From Piscinibacter sp. XHJ-5 (GTDB taxonomy: Bacteria; Pseudomonadota; Gammaproteobacteria; Burkholderiales; Burkholderiaceae_C): a stretch of DNA of 64,000 nt. The stretch is from positions 3,038,001 through 3,102,000 of the forward strand of contig NZ_CP123228.1 of the NCBI RefSeq assembly GCF_029855045.1, in the 5' to 3' direction. The notes beneath the pieces are model-generated. The model worked only from the letters and a program-made list of their open reading frames with translations, searched no databases and was not told where the DNA came from. Each line of letters opens with the position of its first letter. Within the stretch, counting starts at the first letter, position 1. Made by a program: the position numbers and the translations under genes. Shown here in pieces: positions 10,832 to 20,233 of this stretch.

Positions 10832-11257
10832 ATGGCCATGACACTGAACACCGGCGGGGGCGAGCCCGACGTGATGGTGGACATCAACACGACGCCGCTG
10901 ATCGACGTGATGCTGGTGCTGCTGATCATGCTGATCATCACGATCCCGATCCAGCTGCACTCGGTGAACCTGAACATGCCCGCGGGCAATCCGCCGCCGC
11001 CGACGGCCGAGCCGGTGGTGGTGACCATCGACATCGACTTCGACGGCACGGTGCTGTGGAACGGCGAAGCGCTGGCCGACCGCGCGGCACTGGAAGCCAA
11101 GCTGGCGCAGGCGGCCGCTGTTGCGGATCAGCCGGAGGTGCACATCCGGCCGAACAAGCTGGTGGAGTACAAGTCGGTGGCCACGGTGCTGGCCAGCGCG
11201 CAGCGCCTGGGCGTGACCAAGCTCGGGATGGTGGGCAACGAGCAGTTCGTGAAGTAG
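10832..11257 (+). CDS. exbD: ExbD-type proton-channel subunit 2
   Basis: 141 residues with the same plan as exbD1: INTTPLIDVML with the membrane Asp, a helix (about 26-44), then a periplasmic domain (LNMPAGNPPPP, VTIDIDFDGTVLWN, PEVHIRPNK). The GAGAGAGAAAAACC leader provides a purine-rich ribosome site. Two ExbD proteins with one ExbB is an arrangement known from Xanthomonas-type TonB systems. It is followed closely by the TPR gene. Confidence 0.94.
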   Translation: MAMTLNTGGGEPDVMVDINTTPLIDVMLVLLIMLIITIPIQLHSVNLNMPAGNPPPPTAEPVVVTIDIDFDGTVLWNGEALADRAALEAKLAQAAAVADQPEVHIRPNKLVEYKSVATVLASAQRLGVTKLGMVGNEQFVK

Positions 11258-11274
11258 AAGCGGACACATACCAG

Positions 11275-12486
11275 ATGCGACACGTTGTGGTGATGAAGGT
11301 GCTGGGCGCGGCGCTGCTGAGCGCGGCGGCGCTGGGCGCGCAGGCGCAAGGCGCGGTGCGCCCGGAGGTCGGCAAGCCGCTGCAGGCCGCGCAGGAGCTG
11401 ATCCGCGCGCAGAAGTACAAGGAGGCGCTGGCCAAGGTGCGCGAGGCCGATGCGGTGGGCGGCAAGACGGCGGCGGAGAACTCGCTGATCGAGCGCATGC
11501 GCATTGCCGCGGCCAGCGGCGCGGGCGACGTGGAGACGGCGGCCAAGTCGTTCGAGGCCATCAGCGGGCAGGTCAGCGCGGCCGAGCGGCTGCGCATGAT
11601 CGAGAGCCTGGCGGGGGGCTACTACCGGGCGCAGAACTACGCCAAGGCGATGCAGTGGGGCCAGCGCTACTTCAAGGAAGGCGGCACCAGTCCGGCGATC
11701 CGCACGCTGCTGATCCAGAGCCAGTACCTGGCGGGCGACTTCGCCGGGGCGGCCAAGGAGCTGACCACCGAGATCCAGCACGCGGAGAAGGCGGGCAACC
11801 CGCCGGGCGAGGACCGGCTCAAGCTGCTGGTCAACGCCACGCTCAAGCTCAACGACACCAGCGGCTACGTGTGGGCGCTGGAGCGGCTGGTGACGTACTA
11901 CCCGAAGAAGGACTACTGGGTCGACCTGCTGGGGCGGCTGCAGCGCAAGCCCAACTTCAGCGACCGGCTCGCGCTGGACACGTACCGGCTGGCGCTGGCG
12001 ACGGAGACCTTGACCAAGGCCAGCGACTACATGGAGATGGCGCAGCTGGCGGTGCAGGCGGGGTTCCCGGCCGAGGCCAAGCAGGTGCTGGACAAGGGCT
12101 TTGCCACCAACGTTCTGGGGCAGGGCGCGGAAGCCGAGCGGCACAAGCGGCTGCGCGAGCTGGTGGCCAAGCGGCTGGACGAGGACAAGAAGAACCAGGC
12201 CACGAGCATCGCCGAGGCGCAGGAGGCCAAGGACGGCACGGCGCTGGTCAACGCGGGGATGAACCTGGTGTTCCAGGGCGACAAGCAGAAGGGGCTGCAG
12301 CTGATGCAGCAGGGGCTGGCCAAGGGCAACCTCAAGCGCGCCGAGGACGCCAAGCTGCACTACGCGATCGCGCAGATCATGGCCGGCGACAACGGCAAGG
12401 TGCAGGCCACGCTCAAGAGCGTGGCCGGCAACGACGGCACCGCCGACCTGGCGCGCCTGTGGGCGCTGTACGCCAAGCGGAAGTAG
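11275..12486 (+). CDS. Exported TPR-repeat protein of the TonB operon
   Basis: 403 residues from the ATG at 11275; an alternative ATG at 11293 gives a tidier signal peptide (MKVLGAALLSAAALG, cut after AQAQG). The rest is almost entirely helical, Ala/Lys/Leu-rich repeats of TPR character (for example AQELIRAQKYKEALAKVREAD and GGYYRAQNYAKAMQWGQRYF). It starts 17 nt after exbD2. TPR proteins at the end of TonB-ExbB-ExbD operons are known from marine gammaproteobacterial TonB2 clusters, where they assist energy transduction in the periplasm. The same role is inferred here, without the TtpC/DUF3450 partner of those clusters. The gene has no individually recognised name. Confidence 0.85.
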   Translation: MRHVVVMKVLGAALLSAAALGAQAQGAVRPEVGKPLQAAQELIRAQKYKEALAKVREADAVGGKTAAENSLIERMRIAAASGAGDVETAAKSFEAISGQVSAAERLRMIESLAGGYYRAQNYAKAMQWGQRYFKEGGTSPAIRTLLIQSQYLAGDFAGAAKELTTEIQHAEKAGNPPGEDRLKLLVNATLKLNDTSGYVWALERLVTYYPKKDYWVDLLGRLQRKPNFSDRLALDTYRLALATETLTKASDYMEMAQLAVQAGFPAEAKQVLDKGFATNVLGQGAEAERHKRLRELVAKRLDEDKKNQATSIAEAQEAKDGTALVNAGMNLVFQGDKQKGLQLMQQGLAKGNLKRAEDAKLHYAIAQIMAGDNGKVQATLKSVAGNDGTADLARLWALYAKRK

Positions 12487-12507
12487 CGATCCTTCGCTTC
12501 AACGAAC

Positions 12508-12533
12508 AAGGGCCAGCGAACGCTGGCCCTTTG
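12508..12533. terminator. Bidirectional intrinsic terminator
   Basis: AAGGGCCAGC (12508-12517), loop GAAC, GCTGGCCCTT (12522-12531), flanked by A and T residues. It lies between the convergent TPR gene and the SDR gene and can end both transcripts. Confidence 0.75.
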
Positions 12534-12554
12534 TCATGCACCGTGCCGGGGACG

Positions 12555-13319
12555 TCACTTCGGAGCGAGGCGAATGGCGCCGTCGAGGCGGATCACCTCA
12601 CCGTTCAGCATCTCGTTGGTGACGATCTGGTGGACCAGCTTGGCGTAGTCGGCTGGCGTGCCCAGCCGGCTCGGGAACGGCACGCCGGCGGCGAGAGCGT
12701 CCTGCACCTCCTGGGGCATCTGGAAGAGCATCGGCGTGCCGAAGATGCCGGGCGCGATGGTCATGTTGCGAATGCCGTTGCGTGCCAGGTCGCGGGCGAT
12801 CGGCAAGGTCATGCCGACGACGCCGCCTTTGGAGGCCGAGTACGCGGCCTGCCCGATCTGGCCGTCGTAGGCTGCGACGCTGGCGGTGGAGATCAACACG
12901 CCACGCTCGCCGGTGGGCTCCGGTTCGTTCTTCGCCATCGCTTCGGCCGCGAGACGGATCATGTTGAAGCTGCCGATGAGATTGACCGTCACCACTCTGC
13001 TGAACAGGGCAAGCGGATGCGCGCCGTCTTTGCCGACGGTCTTGGCGGCGGGTGCGATGCCCGCGCAGTTGACCAGGCCCATCAGCTTGCCCATCGACGT
13101 TGCCCGGGCGACAGCCGCTTGGCCGTCGGCTTCCTGGCTGACGTCGCACTTGACGAACGCGGCGCAGGCGCCCAGCTCGGCGGCAAGCGCTTCGCCCTTG
13201 TCGGATTGCAGGTCGGCGATGACGACCTTCCCGCCATGGGCGGCCAGCATGCGCGCTGTTCCTTCTCCGAGACCCGAAGCCCCGCCGGTGACGATGAAGA
13301 CCTTGCCTGCGATGTCCAT
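12555..13319 (-). CDS. Short-chain dehydrogenase, probably 3-hydroxyacyl-CoA / 2-methyl-3-hydroxybutyryl-CoA dehydrogenase
   Basis: 254 residues from the ATG at 13319. Rossmann motif [15 protein letters not shown] near the N-terminus (NAD binding), [15 protein letters not shown], then catalytic Ser in [15 protein letters not shown] and Tyr/Lys in YSASKGG. The C-terminal stretch ([31 protein letters not shown]) is characteristic of HSD17B10-like enzymes that oxidise 3-hydroxyacyl-CoAs in isoleucine and fatty-acid breakdown. An 18-bp palindrome just upstream suggests control by a ligand-responsive repressor. Substrate assignment is by family only. Confidence 0.88.
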   Translation of the reverse strand: MDIAGKVFIVTGGASGLGEGTARMLAAHGGKVVIADLQSDKGEALAAELGACAAFVKCDVSQEADGQAAVARATSMGKLMGLVNCAGIAPAAKTVGKDGAHPLALFSRVVTVNLIGSFNMIRLAAEAMAKNEPEPTGERGVLISTASVAAYDGQIGQAAYSASKGGVVGMTLPIARDLARNGIRNMTIAPGIFGTPMLFQMPQEVQDALAAGVPFPSRLGTPADYAKLVHQIVTNEMLNGEVIRLDGAIRLAPK

Positions 13320-13335
13320 GTGGATGTGCTCCGTT

Positions 13336-13353
13336 ATTGACGTATACGTCAAT
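13336..13353. promoter_or_regulatory. Perfect 18-bp palindrome, candidate operator of the SDR gene
   Basis: ATTGACGTATACGTCAAT is a perfect inverted repeat centred 25 nt upstream of the SDR start codon, so it would overlap the promoter or early transcript. ACGT-centred palindromes of this kind are typical of MerR/TetR-family regulators of acyl-CoA catabolism; that regulator class is an inference. No regulator gene is adjacent. Confidence 0.65.
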
Positions 13354-13362
13354 TGTCGCCGG

Positions 13363-13389
13363 AAAAAATGCCGCTCGGCGAGCGGCATT
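13363..13389 (-). terminator. Intrinsic terminator of adk
   Basis: On the minus strand: AATGCCGCT, 5-nt loop, AGCGGCATT, then an uninterrupted T-run. It lies 21 nt after the adk stop and before the SDR promoter, so the SDR gene is transcribed separately. Confidence 0.85.
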
Positions 13390-13409
13390 GGGGCGGGCGC
13401 ATGAGCGCC

Positions 13410-14162
<753 letters not shown>

Positions 14163-14930
14163 TCACGGGGGCACAGCACCGGCCCACACCGCACGCACGC
14201 GATCAAGATCCTCCAGGGTATCGACGCCCGGGCCGGGTCGTGTGTGCGTGATGTGGACCGCGATGCGCTGGCCATGCCACAAGACGCGAAGCTGCTCCAG
14301 CGATTCCACCTTCTCGAGCGGGCTGACGCTCAGGCGCGGGAAGCGCTTGAGGAATTCGACCTGATAGGCATACAGGCCGATGTGCCGAAGCGGCGGCGGC
14401 GTGCTGACCGTGTCCACGGCCGGTGCGTAGCCGTCGCGCCACCATGGAATCGGCGCACGCGAGAAGTACAGTGCCCGCCCGGCCGCATCGCAGACCACCT
14501 TGACGACGTTCGGGTTGAGAAGCTCCGCCGCATCGTCGATGGGATGCGCGGGCGTGCTCATCACGCAGTCGGGGTGCATCGCGAGCAGCTCGGCGCATGC
14601 GTCGATGAGCCCCGGATCGACCAGCGGCTCGTCGCCCTGCACGTTGACGACGATGTCGCGGTCCGACAGACCCAGTAGCGTGCACGCTTCGGCCAGGCGG
14701 TCGCTGCCGGTGGGATGGTCATCCCGGGTCAGCAAGGCAGCCACACCGTGCGCCTCGCAGGCGCACACGATCTCGCGGTTGTCGGTGGCCACGACGACGC
14801 GCTGTGCGCCCGATTGCATGGCCCGCTGCGCGACCCGCACCACCATGGGAGCGCCGCCGATGTCAGCCAGCGGCTTGCGCGGCAGGCGCGTCGAGGCCAG
14901 CCGCGCGGGGATCAGAACGGTGAACTTCAC
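14163..14930 (-). CDS. kdsB: 3-deoxy-manno-octulosonate cytidylyltransferase
   Basis: 255 residues from a GTG at 14930, which overlaps the previous gene's stop as GTGA; this coupling decides the start. Family motifs: [54 protein letters not shown] and HIGLYAYQ. It activates Kdo as CMP-Kdo for lipopolysaccharide inner-core synthesis. Neighbouring lpxK acts in the same pathway. Confidence 0.97.
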   Translation of the reverse strand: MKFTVLIPARLASTRLPRKPLADIGGAPMVVRVAQRAMQSGAQRVVVATDNREIVCACEAHGVAALLTRDDHPTGSDRLAEACTLLGLSDRDIVVNVQGDEPLVDPGLIDACAELLAMHPDCVMSTPAHPIDDAAELLNPNVVKVVCDAAGRALYFSRAPIPWWRDGYAPAVDTVSTPPPLRHIGLYAYQVEFLKRFPRLSVSPLEKVESLEQLRVLWHGQRIAVHITHTRPGPGVDTLEDLDRVRAVWAGAVPP

Positions 14931-15130
14931 TTCGGCGATTCCACCGCTGCGTTGTCGTCCAGCGAGCGCCCCTCGCTCTCGAGCATCACGGGAATGCCGT
15001 CGCGGACCGGGAAGGCCAGGCGGTCCGCCACGCACAGGAGCTCGGCCTTTTCGTGCTGCGGAGGCCGCTGGTACTCGAGCGGACCCTTGCAGATCGGGCA
15101 CACCAGCAATTCAAGCAATCGGGTATCCAT
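14927..15130 (-). CDS. Trm112-like small protein (YcaR/UPF0434 family)
   Basis: 67 residues with the usual [14 protein letters not shown] start and later [20 protein letters not shown]. Only one Cys pair (CPIC) is kept plus a single later Cys, so metal binding may be incomplete. It overlaps lpxK at its start by 20 nt and kdsB at its end by 4 nt, the order commonly seen in proteobacteria. Its precise role is unknown; related proteins act as partners of methyltransferases. Confidence 0.9.
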   Translation of the reverse strand: MDTRLLELLVCPICKGPLEYQRPPQHEKAELLCVADRLAFPVRDGIPVMLESEGRSLDDNAAVESPK

Positions 15131-16163
15131 CAGGCTTCCTTGTGGAGGCGGGCGGCAGCAGCCGCAGCAGCTCGGCTTCGAATGCGTCGCCGGTCTCGAA
15201 GTCTAGCGGGGCCACCCACACCCGCGTGGCCCCGATCCGGCCCGTGTCCAGCTTGACCGCGTCCTTTTCGGTGACGATGACATCCGATGTGCCGGGGGGC
15301 CAGGGCACCTCGGCAAAGTCGTGATGGTCCGGCAGCGGCAGCGCGGACGTCGACAGCCCGTGCCCGCTCAGCATGTCGAAGAACCGGGCCGGGTGGGCGA
15401 TGCCGGCGCAGGCCACGACGGGTTTCCCGACAAGTGCGCGCAGCGCCTGCATCGACGGTGGTGCGCCGTTCCACCACTCGCGCAGCGGCACGAGGCCCGG
15501 CAACGAGCGCCGCGCCAAGTGCCCGGGCAGCGCAGTGGAGGGCGCGGCTGCGTTGTAAAGCACAAGGGTGCCCGGCGAAACCTGCGCAGGCATGGGCTCG
15601 CGCAGCGGCCCCGCCGGCAGCAGCCAGCCGTTGCCGGCGCCGCGCTCGTCGAACACCAGCACCTGCGCCGATCGCGGCAGGCGGCGATGCTGCAAGCCGT
15701 CGTCGCTCACGATCACGTCGACGTCTGGATGGACGCGAAGCAATGCGCGAGCCGCCTCCACGCGGTCGCGTCCTACCACGACCGGCACGCCCGCCCGCAT
15801 GCGCAGCAGCCGCGGCTCGTCGCCGCTGCGCGCGGCGGGGGTGTTGGGGAGGACCTCGAGGACGGCGTCACCAGAGCGACCGTGTCCCCGCGACACGATG
15901 CCCGGCCGACGGCCGCGTCGCAGGAGCATTGCGACCACGGCCATCACGGCAGGCGTCTTTCCCGCTCCACCGGCAATCAGGTTGCCGACGACGATGACCG
16001 GCACCGCCAATGTCTGCGGCCGCAGGACTCCGAGGCGCATCAGCCCCTTTCGCAGCAGCACCAGCGCGCCGTAGGCAGCCGCCAGCGGCAGCAGCGAGCA
16101 CGCCAACGGCCCGCGCGACAGCCAGGCCTGCTGCAGCCGTTGAGATGCCGACGCCCGCGCCAT
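15111..16163 (-). CDS. lpxK: Tetraacyldisaccharide 4'-kinase
   Basis: 350 residues. It starts with a hydrophobic, membrane-associating segment ([18 protein letters not shown]), then [18 protein letters not shown], the family P-loop, and later [15 protein letters not shown] and [17 protein letters not shown]. It phosphorylates lipid A disaccharide at the inner membrane. It starts 10 nt after the exbD stop, so it is transcribed with the ExbBD pair. Confidence 0.97.
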   Translation of the reverse strand: MARASASQRLQQAWLSRGPLACSLLPLAAAYGALVLLRKGLMRLGVLRPQTLAVPVIVVGNLIAGGAGKTPAVMAVVAMLLRRGRRPGIVSRGHGRSGDAVLEVLPNTPAARSGDEPRLLRMRAGVPVVVGRDRVEAARALLRVHPDVDVIVSDDGLQHRRLPRSAQVLVFDERGAGNGWLLPAGPLREPMPAQVSPGTLVLYNAAAPSTALPGHLARRSLPGLVPLREWWNGAPPSMQALRALVGKPVVACAGIAHPARFFDMLSGHGLSTSALPLPDHHDFAEVPWPPGTSDVIVTEKDAVKLDTGRIGATRVWVAPLDFETGDAFEAELLRLLPPASTRKPDGYPIA

Positions 16164-16172
16164 CGCGCCGGG

Positions 16173-16598
16173 TCAGCGATCGCCGCCTTGCGGGGTTTGT
16201 GCAGCGAAGGTGAGCTTGGCGAGGCCCGCGCGGCGCGCCGCGTCCATGACATTGACGACGGACTGATGGGCAGCGGTGGCGTCCGCCGACACGATGACGA
16301 TCGGATCCTCGATGCCGGTGGCTGCGGCCGACAGTTCCGAGGTCAGCACTTCGACGCTGCGCCCGTCGATGGTCTTGCGGTTGACCGCAAAGCGCCCGTC
16401 CGCCGAGACCGAGACGATGATCTCGCGCGGTCGGTCGCGCGCCTTCTCGGCGTCGGCCGTCGGCAGCGTGATCTGCAGCTCGGTGAACTTGGAATACGTG
16501 GTCGACAGCATCAGAAAGATGAGGATCACCAGCAGCACGTCGATGAACGGGATCAGGTTGATCTCCGGTTCTTCCGGGCGGGGCTTGCGAAAGTTCAT
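16173..16598 (-). CDS. exbD: ExbD/TolR-type proton-channel subunit (lpxK-linked pair)
   Basis: 141 residues: cytoplasmic start EPEINLIPFIDVLLVILIFLMLSTTY holding the conserved membrane Asp, then a periplasmic domain (ELQITLPTADAE, IIVSVSADGRFAVN, DPIVIVSADATAAHQSVVNVMD). It differs clearly from the two ExbD proteins in the tonB operon. In Burkholderiales an ExbB-ExbD pair normally sits before lpxK. No TonB gene accompanies it here. Confidence 0.93.
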   Translation of the reverse strand: MNFRKPRPEEPEINLIPFIDVLLVILIFLMLSTTYSKFTELQITLPTADAEKARDRPREIIVSVSADGRFAVNRKTIDGRSVEVLTSELSAAATGIEDPIVIVSADATAAHQSVVNVMDAARRAGLAKLTFAAQTPQGGDR

Positions 16599-16611
16599 CG
16601 CGACGCGGGTG

Positions 16612-17250
16612 TCAGGCGGCCGTTGCGCGCGGCACGGCGAAGCGCATGAGGTGCGGCACCATGCGATGAGCAGCCTGCTCGAGCTCGAGCGTGTAGGCGT
16701 CGACCAGGCCGCGGAAGTACCGGTAGAACATCAGCGACGGGATCGCGATGATCAGCCCGAACGCCGTGTTGTAGAGCGCCACGGAGATGCCGTGCGCCAG
16801 AAGCACGGGGTTGTTGCCGCCGGTCGGCGCCTGAGATCCAAAGATTTCGATCATGCCGATCACGGTGCCGAGCAAGCCCAGCAGAGGCGCGGCCGAGGCG
16901 ATGGTGCCCAGAGTGTTCAAATACCGCTCGAGGCGGTGCACGGCGGCCCGCCCGGCCGCCTCGAAGGCTTCTCGCAGCGCCTCTTCGGTGATGCGCGGTT
17001 CGGCGATCACCGCGCGCAGGCCCCGCGCCAGCACGCCGCCAAGCACCGAGTTGCGCTCCAGCTTGTTGACCACATCGGCGCTGGGCAGGCTCGACCGCGT
17101 CACCGAGATCACTTCATCCACGAGAGTCGGCGGGGCCACCTTCGGCCCGCGCAGGCTGGTGAATCGTTCGATGACCAGCGCCATGGCGGCGATGGAGCAC
17201 AGGAGCAGCGGCCAGATGGGCCAGCCAGCGGCTTGTATGATCGAAAACAA
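16612..17250 (-). CDS. exbB: ExbB/TolQ-type proton-channel subunit (lpxK-linked pair)
   Basis: 212 residues from a TTG at 17250 preceded by AAAGGA at good spacing. A longer upstream frame exists but its extra 58 residues are basic and unlike the family, whereas the sequence from the TTG (FSIIQAAGWPIWPLLLCSIAAMALVIERF) is the usual ExbB start. Three helices with IASAAPLLGLLGTVIGMIEIF and ALYNTAFGLIIAIPSLMFY. Compared with the exbB at 9.4 kb it lacks the exported extension. First gene of the lpxK block; a CATAAT hexamer at 17290-17295 (minus strand) could be its -10. Confidence 0.92.
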   Translation of the reverse strand: MFSIIQAAGWPIWPLLLCSIAAMALVIERFTSLRGPKVAPPTLVDEVISVTRSSLPSADVVNKLERNSVLGGVLARGLRAVIAEPRITEEALREAFEAAGRAAVHRLERYLNTLGTIASAAPLLGLLGTVIGMIEIFGSQAPTGGNNPVLLAHGISVALYNTAFGLIIAIPSLMFYRYFRGLVDAYTLELEQAAHRMVPHLMRFAVPRATAA

Positions 17251-17591
17251 TCCGGTCCTTTCGGCGGCGAGCGGTTTTTGGGACGCGCGATTATGGCCCC
17301 GGCGGGCGTTGCGGCGATGCTCCTTGCATACCCACTGTCGCCGAAACGACAACAGCGCTCGGACAATCCACTGCTCATGTGGATAACTTTGTGGGCAACC
17401 CGGCTGCGCTCCGCGCGGAGCCACGAAAATGCTGGGCCGGCAACGTTTTGCTCAAAAGTTAAGCAGGAAGAACTCCTTGAAAATCAAGCACTTGCGTGAA
17501 TGTGAAAGCCCTGTGACGGGCTTGATGGCCCGCCAGCCCTTGATTGGCGCGGTTGTGGAGTTCTGGCCGCGCGCCGCTGCTTGCGTTGCAC
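17251..17591. other. 341-nt divergent gap between exbB and xseA
   Basis: Promoter DNA for both directions is expected. Toward exbB, CATAAT lies at 17290-17295 with a weak -35. Toward xseA, TTGAAA near 17477 is present without a good -10. A single perfect DnaA-box-like 9-mer (TGTGGATAA) is at 17378-17386. No small gene is supported. Confidence 0.45.
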
Positions 17592-18902
17592 GTGGTTGAG
17601 CCGGTTTTCAGGGGACCGCAGCGGCTGGTCTGGACGGTCGCTGGTCTCGTCCGCGCGGTCTCCGATGCGCTCGCCAACCGCTTCTCGGTGTGCACCGTGC
17701 GTGGCGAGTTGTCTGCCTTTTCGCGTGCCCCCAGCGGTCATTGCTACTTCTGCCTGAAGGACTCCGACGGCGAGTCCGCCCTGATCCGGTGTGCGATGTT
17801 TCGGCGCGCTGCGGGCATGCTCGATTTCACGCCCGCGGATGGTCATCTCGTCGAGCTTCGCGGCCGCATGGCCCTGTACGAGCCGCGCGGGGAACTTCAA
17901 TTCGTCGTCGAGTCGATGCAGCGAGCCGGCGCTGGCGCGCTGTTCGAGCAATTCCTGCGGCTGAAGGCCAAGCTCGAGGCCGAAGGACTCTTCGATCCGG
18001 CCGGCAAGCGCGAGCTGCCGCGCCATCCGCGTCGCGTCGGCGTCGTCACCTCGCTGGCGGCCGCTGCGCTTCACGATGTGCTCAGCTCGCTTGCCCGTCG
18101 CGCACCCCACGTCGAGGTGATCGTGTACCCATGTCCCGTTCAGGGCTCGGACGCACCGGACGCGTTGGTGCGCGCTCTCGCTGTGGCAACGCGACGCAGC
18201 GAGGTGGACACGCTGATCCTGTGCCGTGGCGGCGGTTCGCTGGAGGACCTCTGGGCGTTCAACGACGAGCGTGTCGTGCGGGCCGTCGTGGCTTCACGCA
18301 TTCCTGTCGTCTGCGGCGTGGGACACGAGACCGACGTGACGCTGTGCGACTTCGCGGCCGACCTGCGCGCACCCACGCCGACCGCCGCCGCCGAGCTGGC
18401 CACCTCCGCGCTCGCGGACGATCAGGCGGCCTTGCGCTCACTGGGTGGGCGCATGCGGCGTCGCGTCGAGCAGCTCGTGGATGCGCATTCGCAGCGGCTC
18501 GATGCGGCCTCGTTGCGGTTGGCCCGTCCTGCGCTCATGCTGCACCGCCAAGCCGGTGCGCTGGCGATGTTGCAGCAGCGGCTGTCGACGACGGTCCATC
18601 GTACGACGTCGGTGCATGCCGCTCGGCTCGATCAGCACGCAGCCCGGTGGCAACGGGCCATGCCGGCGACCATCGACTTTCACCGGCAGCGTGTCGCGTC
18701 GCTCGGGGTGCGCCTGCATGCCCTGGATCCCAAACAGGTGCTGCGGCGCGGGTACGCATGGCTGGCGGACACGAACGGCGAGCCGGTCCAGTCGGTCGTC
18801 CGGTTGCGGGTCGGCCAGGCTCTCGCTGCGGTGCTCGCCGACGGGTCTGCCAACGTGCAGGTGACGGGTCTCGCGCCGACGCCGCCTGACAACGACAACT
18901 GA
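17592..18902 (+). CDS. xseA: Exodeoxyribonuclease VII large subunit
   Basis: About 436 residues. The GTG at 17592 was chosen because it places the conserved VWTVAGLVRAVSDALANRF near residue 13, as in relatives; starts at 17586 (TTG) or 17544 are possible. N-terminal OB fold (VRGELSAFSRAPSGHCYFCLKD), then the exonuclease core (GVVTSLAAAALHDVL, VEVIVYPCPVQG, LILCRGGGSLEDLWAFNDE, VVCGVGHETDVTLCDFAAD, RAPTPTAAAEL) and a coiled-coil C-terminal half. It degrades single-stranded DNA with XseB, which is not in the window. Confidence 0.95.
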   Translation: MVEPVFRGPQRLVWTVAGLVRAVSDALANRFSVCTVRGELSAFSRAPSGHCYFCLKDSDGESALIRCAMFRRAAGMLDFTPADGHLVELRGRMALYEPRGELQFVVESMQRAGAGALFEQFLRLKAKLEAEGLFDPAGKRELPRHPRRVGVVTSLAAAALHDVLSSLARRAPHVEVIVYPCPVQGSDAPDALVRALAVATRRSEVDTLILCRGGGSLEDLWAFNDERVVRAVVASRIPVVCGVGHETDVTLCDFAADLRAPTPTAAAELATSALADDQAALRSLGGRMRRRVEQLVDAHSQRLDAASLRLARPALMLHRQAGALAMLQQRLSTTVHRTTSVHAARLDQHAARWQRAMPATIDFHRQRVASLGVRLHALDPKQVLRRGYAWLADTNGEPVQSVVRLRVGQALAAVLADGSANVQVTGLAPTPPDNDN

Positions 18903-18936
18903 CGCGCGTCTCTCGTGCGGGCCCATGCATCTGCCC

Positions 18937-18965
18937 CCGACGTGGCATTGCCATCTGCCTACAAT
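18937..18965 (+). promoter_or_regulatory. Candidate promoter of sodB
   Basis: CCGACG at 18937-18942, 17-nt spacer, TACAAT (5 of 6) at 18960-18965. Transcript start would be near 18972, about 45 nt before the sodB ATG. The -35 is weak. Confidence 0.4.
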
Positions 18966-19016
18966 CCGCATCCCTGGCTTGCTCCATCCCGACAACGAAA
19001 CCCCGAAAGGACGATC

Positions 19017-19598
19017 ATGGAACACACCCTGCCGCCGCTGCCGTATCCACACGACGCGCTCGCGCCGCACATGAGCCGGGAGACGCTCGAATACCACCAC
19101 GACAAGCACCACAACGCGTATGTCGTGAACCTGAACAACCTGCAGAAGGGGACCGAGTTCGAAAGCATGGGCCTGGAGGAGATCGTCAAGAAGTCCTCCG
19201 GCGGGATCTACAACAACGCCGCCCAGGTCTGGAACCACACCTTCTTCTGGAGCTGCCTGAAGCCGCAGGGCGGCGGCGAGCCGAAGGGCGCGCTGGCTGC
19301 GGCGATCAATGCGAAGTGGGGCAGCTACGCCGCTTTCAAGGAGGCGTTCACGAAGAGCGCGGTCGGCAACTTCGGAAGCGGCTGGACCTGGCTGGTGAAG
19401 AAGTCGGACGGCTCGGTCGATATCGTCAACATGGGAGCAGCCGGCACGCCGCTCACCACCGGTGACAAGGCGCTGCTCACGATCGACGTGTGGGAGCACG
19501 CGTACTACATCGACTACCGCAACCTGCGCCCGAAGTTCGTCGAGACATTCCTCAGCTCGCTGGTGAACTGGGACTTCGCCGAAAAGAACTTCGCCTGA
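19017..19598 (+). CDS. sodB: Superoxide dismutase, iron type
   Basis: 193 residues from the ATG at 19017 (AAAGGA upstream). Metal ligands are visible in [12 protein letters not shown] (first His), QVWNHTFFW (second His) and [13 protein letters not shown] (Asp and third His). The FWSCL and NFGSGWTWL segments fit the Fe-type. Cytoplasmic disproportionation of superoxide. No signal peptide. Transcription ends at the strong hairpin just downstream. Confidence 0.96.
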   Translation: MEHTLPPLPYPHDALAPHMSRETLEYHHDKHHNAYVVNLNNLQKGTEFESMGLEEIVKKSSGGIYNNAAQVWNHTFFWSCLKPQGGGEPKGALAAAINAKWGSYAAFKEAFTKSAVGNFGSGWTWLVKKSDGSVDIVNMGAAGTPLTTGDKALLTIDVWEHAYYIDYRNLRPKFVETFLSSLVNWDFAEKNFA

Positions 19599-19612
19599 TT
19601 GCCGTCTGGCGA

Positions 19613-19651
19613 AAGCGAAAGAGCCGGTCCCAGCGACCGGCTCTTTCGCTT
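19613..19651. terminator. Bidirectional terminator with a 17-bp perfect stem
   Basis: Arms 19613-19629 and 19635-19651 (AAGCGAAAGAGCCGGTC and its complement) around a CCAGC loop. It serves sodB from the left and the DUF192 gene from the right. Its last base is already the stop codon of the latter. Confidence 0.8.
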
Positions 19652-20103
19652 CAGGGGCGGAAGGGCTCCCCCTTCAGCTTGAAGCCGGCCTTGATGCCGC
19701 GCTTGGTGAACCAGTCCTTGTTCATCTCCAGCACGAAGCGCACGGGCTGGGCCGAACAGTGCGAATCCAGCGTCTGCGGTTTCATCTCGTCGGTATTCAC
19801 GATGGTGCCGTCGTCCGCGACGAACGCCACTGCCAGGGGGACGAAGGTGTTTCTCATCCAGAAGCACTGTGTCGCAGGCTCGTCGAACGCGAACAGCATG
19901 CCTTCGTTGGGGCCCATCGACTCGCGGAACATCAGCCCGATCTCCCGCTGTTGCGGCGTGCGCGCTACCTCGGCCTGGATGTTGTGGATGCCGGCATTGA
20001 GTCGTATCGATGGCAGCTTCTGCGGACCGGTCTGCGCAAGACACGCGAGGGACACAGCGAGCGCGGGCGCGGCGACGAAAGTGCGGAGGGCGTTGATGTT
20101 CAT
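19651..20103 (-). CDS. DUF192 family exported protein
   Basis: 150 residues from the ATG at 20103, with a signal peptide (MNINALRTFVAAPALAVSLACLAQ). The mature part is the single DUF192 domain: AEVARTPQQREIGLMFRESMGPNEGMLFAFDEP, CFWMRNTFVPLAVAFVADDGTI and RFVLEMNKDWFTKRGIKAG. The function of the family is not known. The short leader and typical position between sodB and icd suggest a stable monocistronic gene. Confidence 0.9.
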   Translation of the reverse strand: MNINALRTFVAAPALAVSLACLAQTGPQKLPSIRLNAGIHNIQAEVARTPQQREIGLMFRESMGPNEGMLFAFDEPATQCFWMRNTFVPLAVAFVADDGTIVNTDEMKPQTLDSHCSAQPVRFVLEMNKDWFTKRGIKAGFKLKGEPFRP

Positions 20104-20151
20104 GGGCGTTTCAGGGTGAACCCGAATTATCGAGCGCCGTGACACGGACGC

Positions 20152-20177
20152 AAAAACGCCCGGACGAGCCGGGCGTT
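20152..20177 (-). terminator. Intrinsic terminator of the Ala/Lys-rich gene
   Basis: On the minus strand AACGCCCGG, 5-nt loop, CCGGGCGTT followed by TTT. It lies about 57 nt after the stop at 20234. Confidence 0.75.
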
Positions 20178-20233
20178 CGGGACGCGGCCAGCGCGTTGCC
20201 GCGGTGGCTCTGACGTCGAAGAGACAAGCCTGA

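Noticed and set aside
16173..17250. MotAB flagellar stator pair
   Set aside because: Lengths, single-helix ExbD topology and lack of a peptidoglycan-binding domain fit ExbBD/TolQR, not MotAB.
17378..17386. DnaA-box-like TGTGGATAA, possible replication origin
   Set aside because: A single 9-mer with no cluster of boxes, no AT-rich unwinding region and no dnaA, dnaN or parAB genes nearby.
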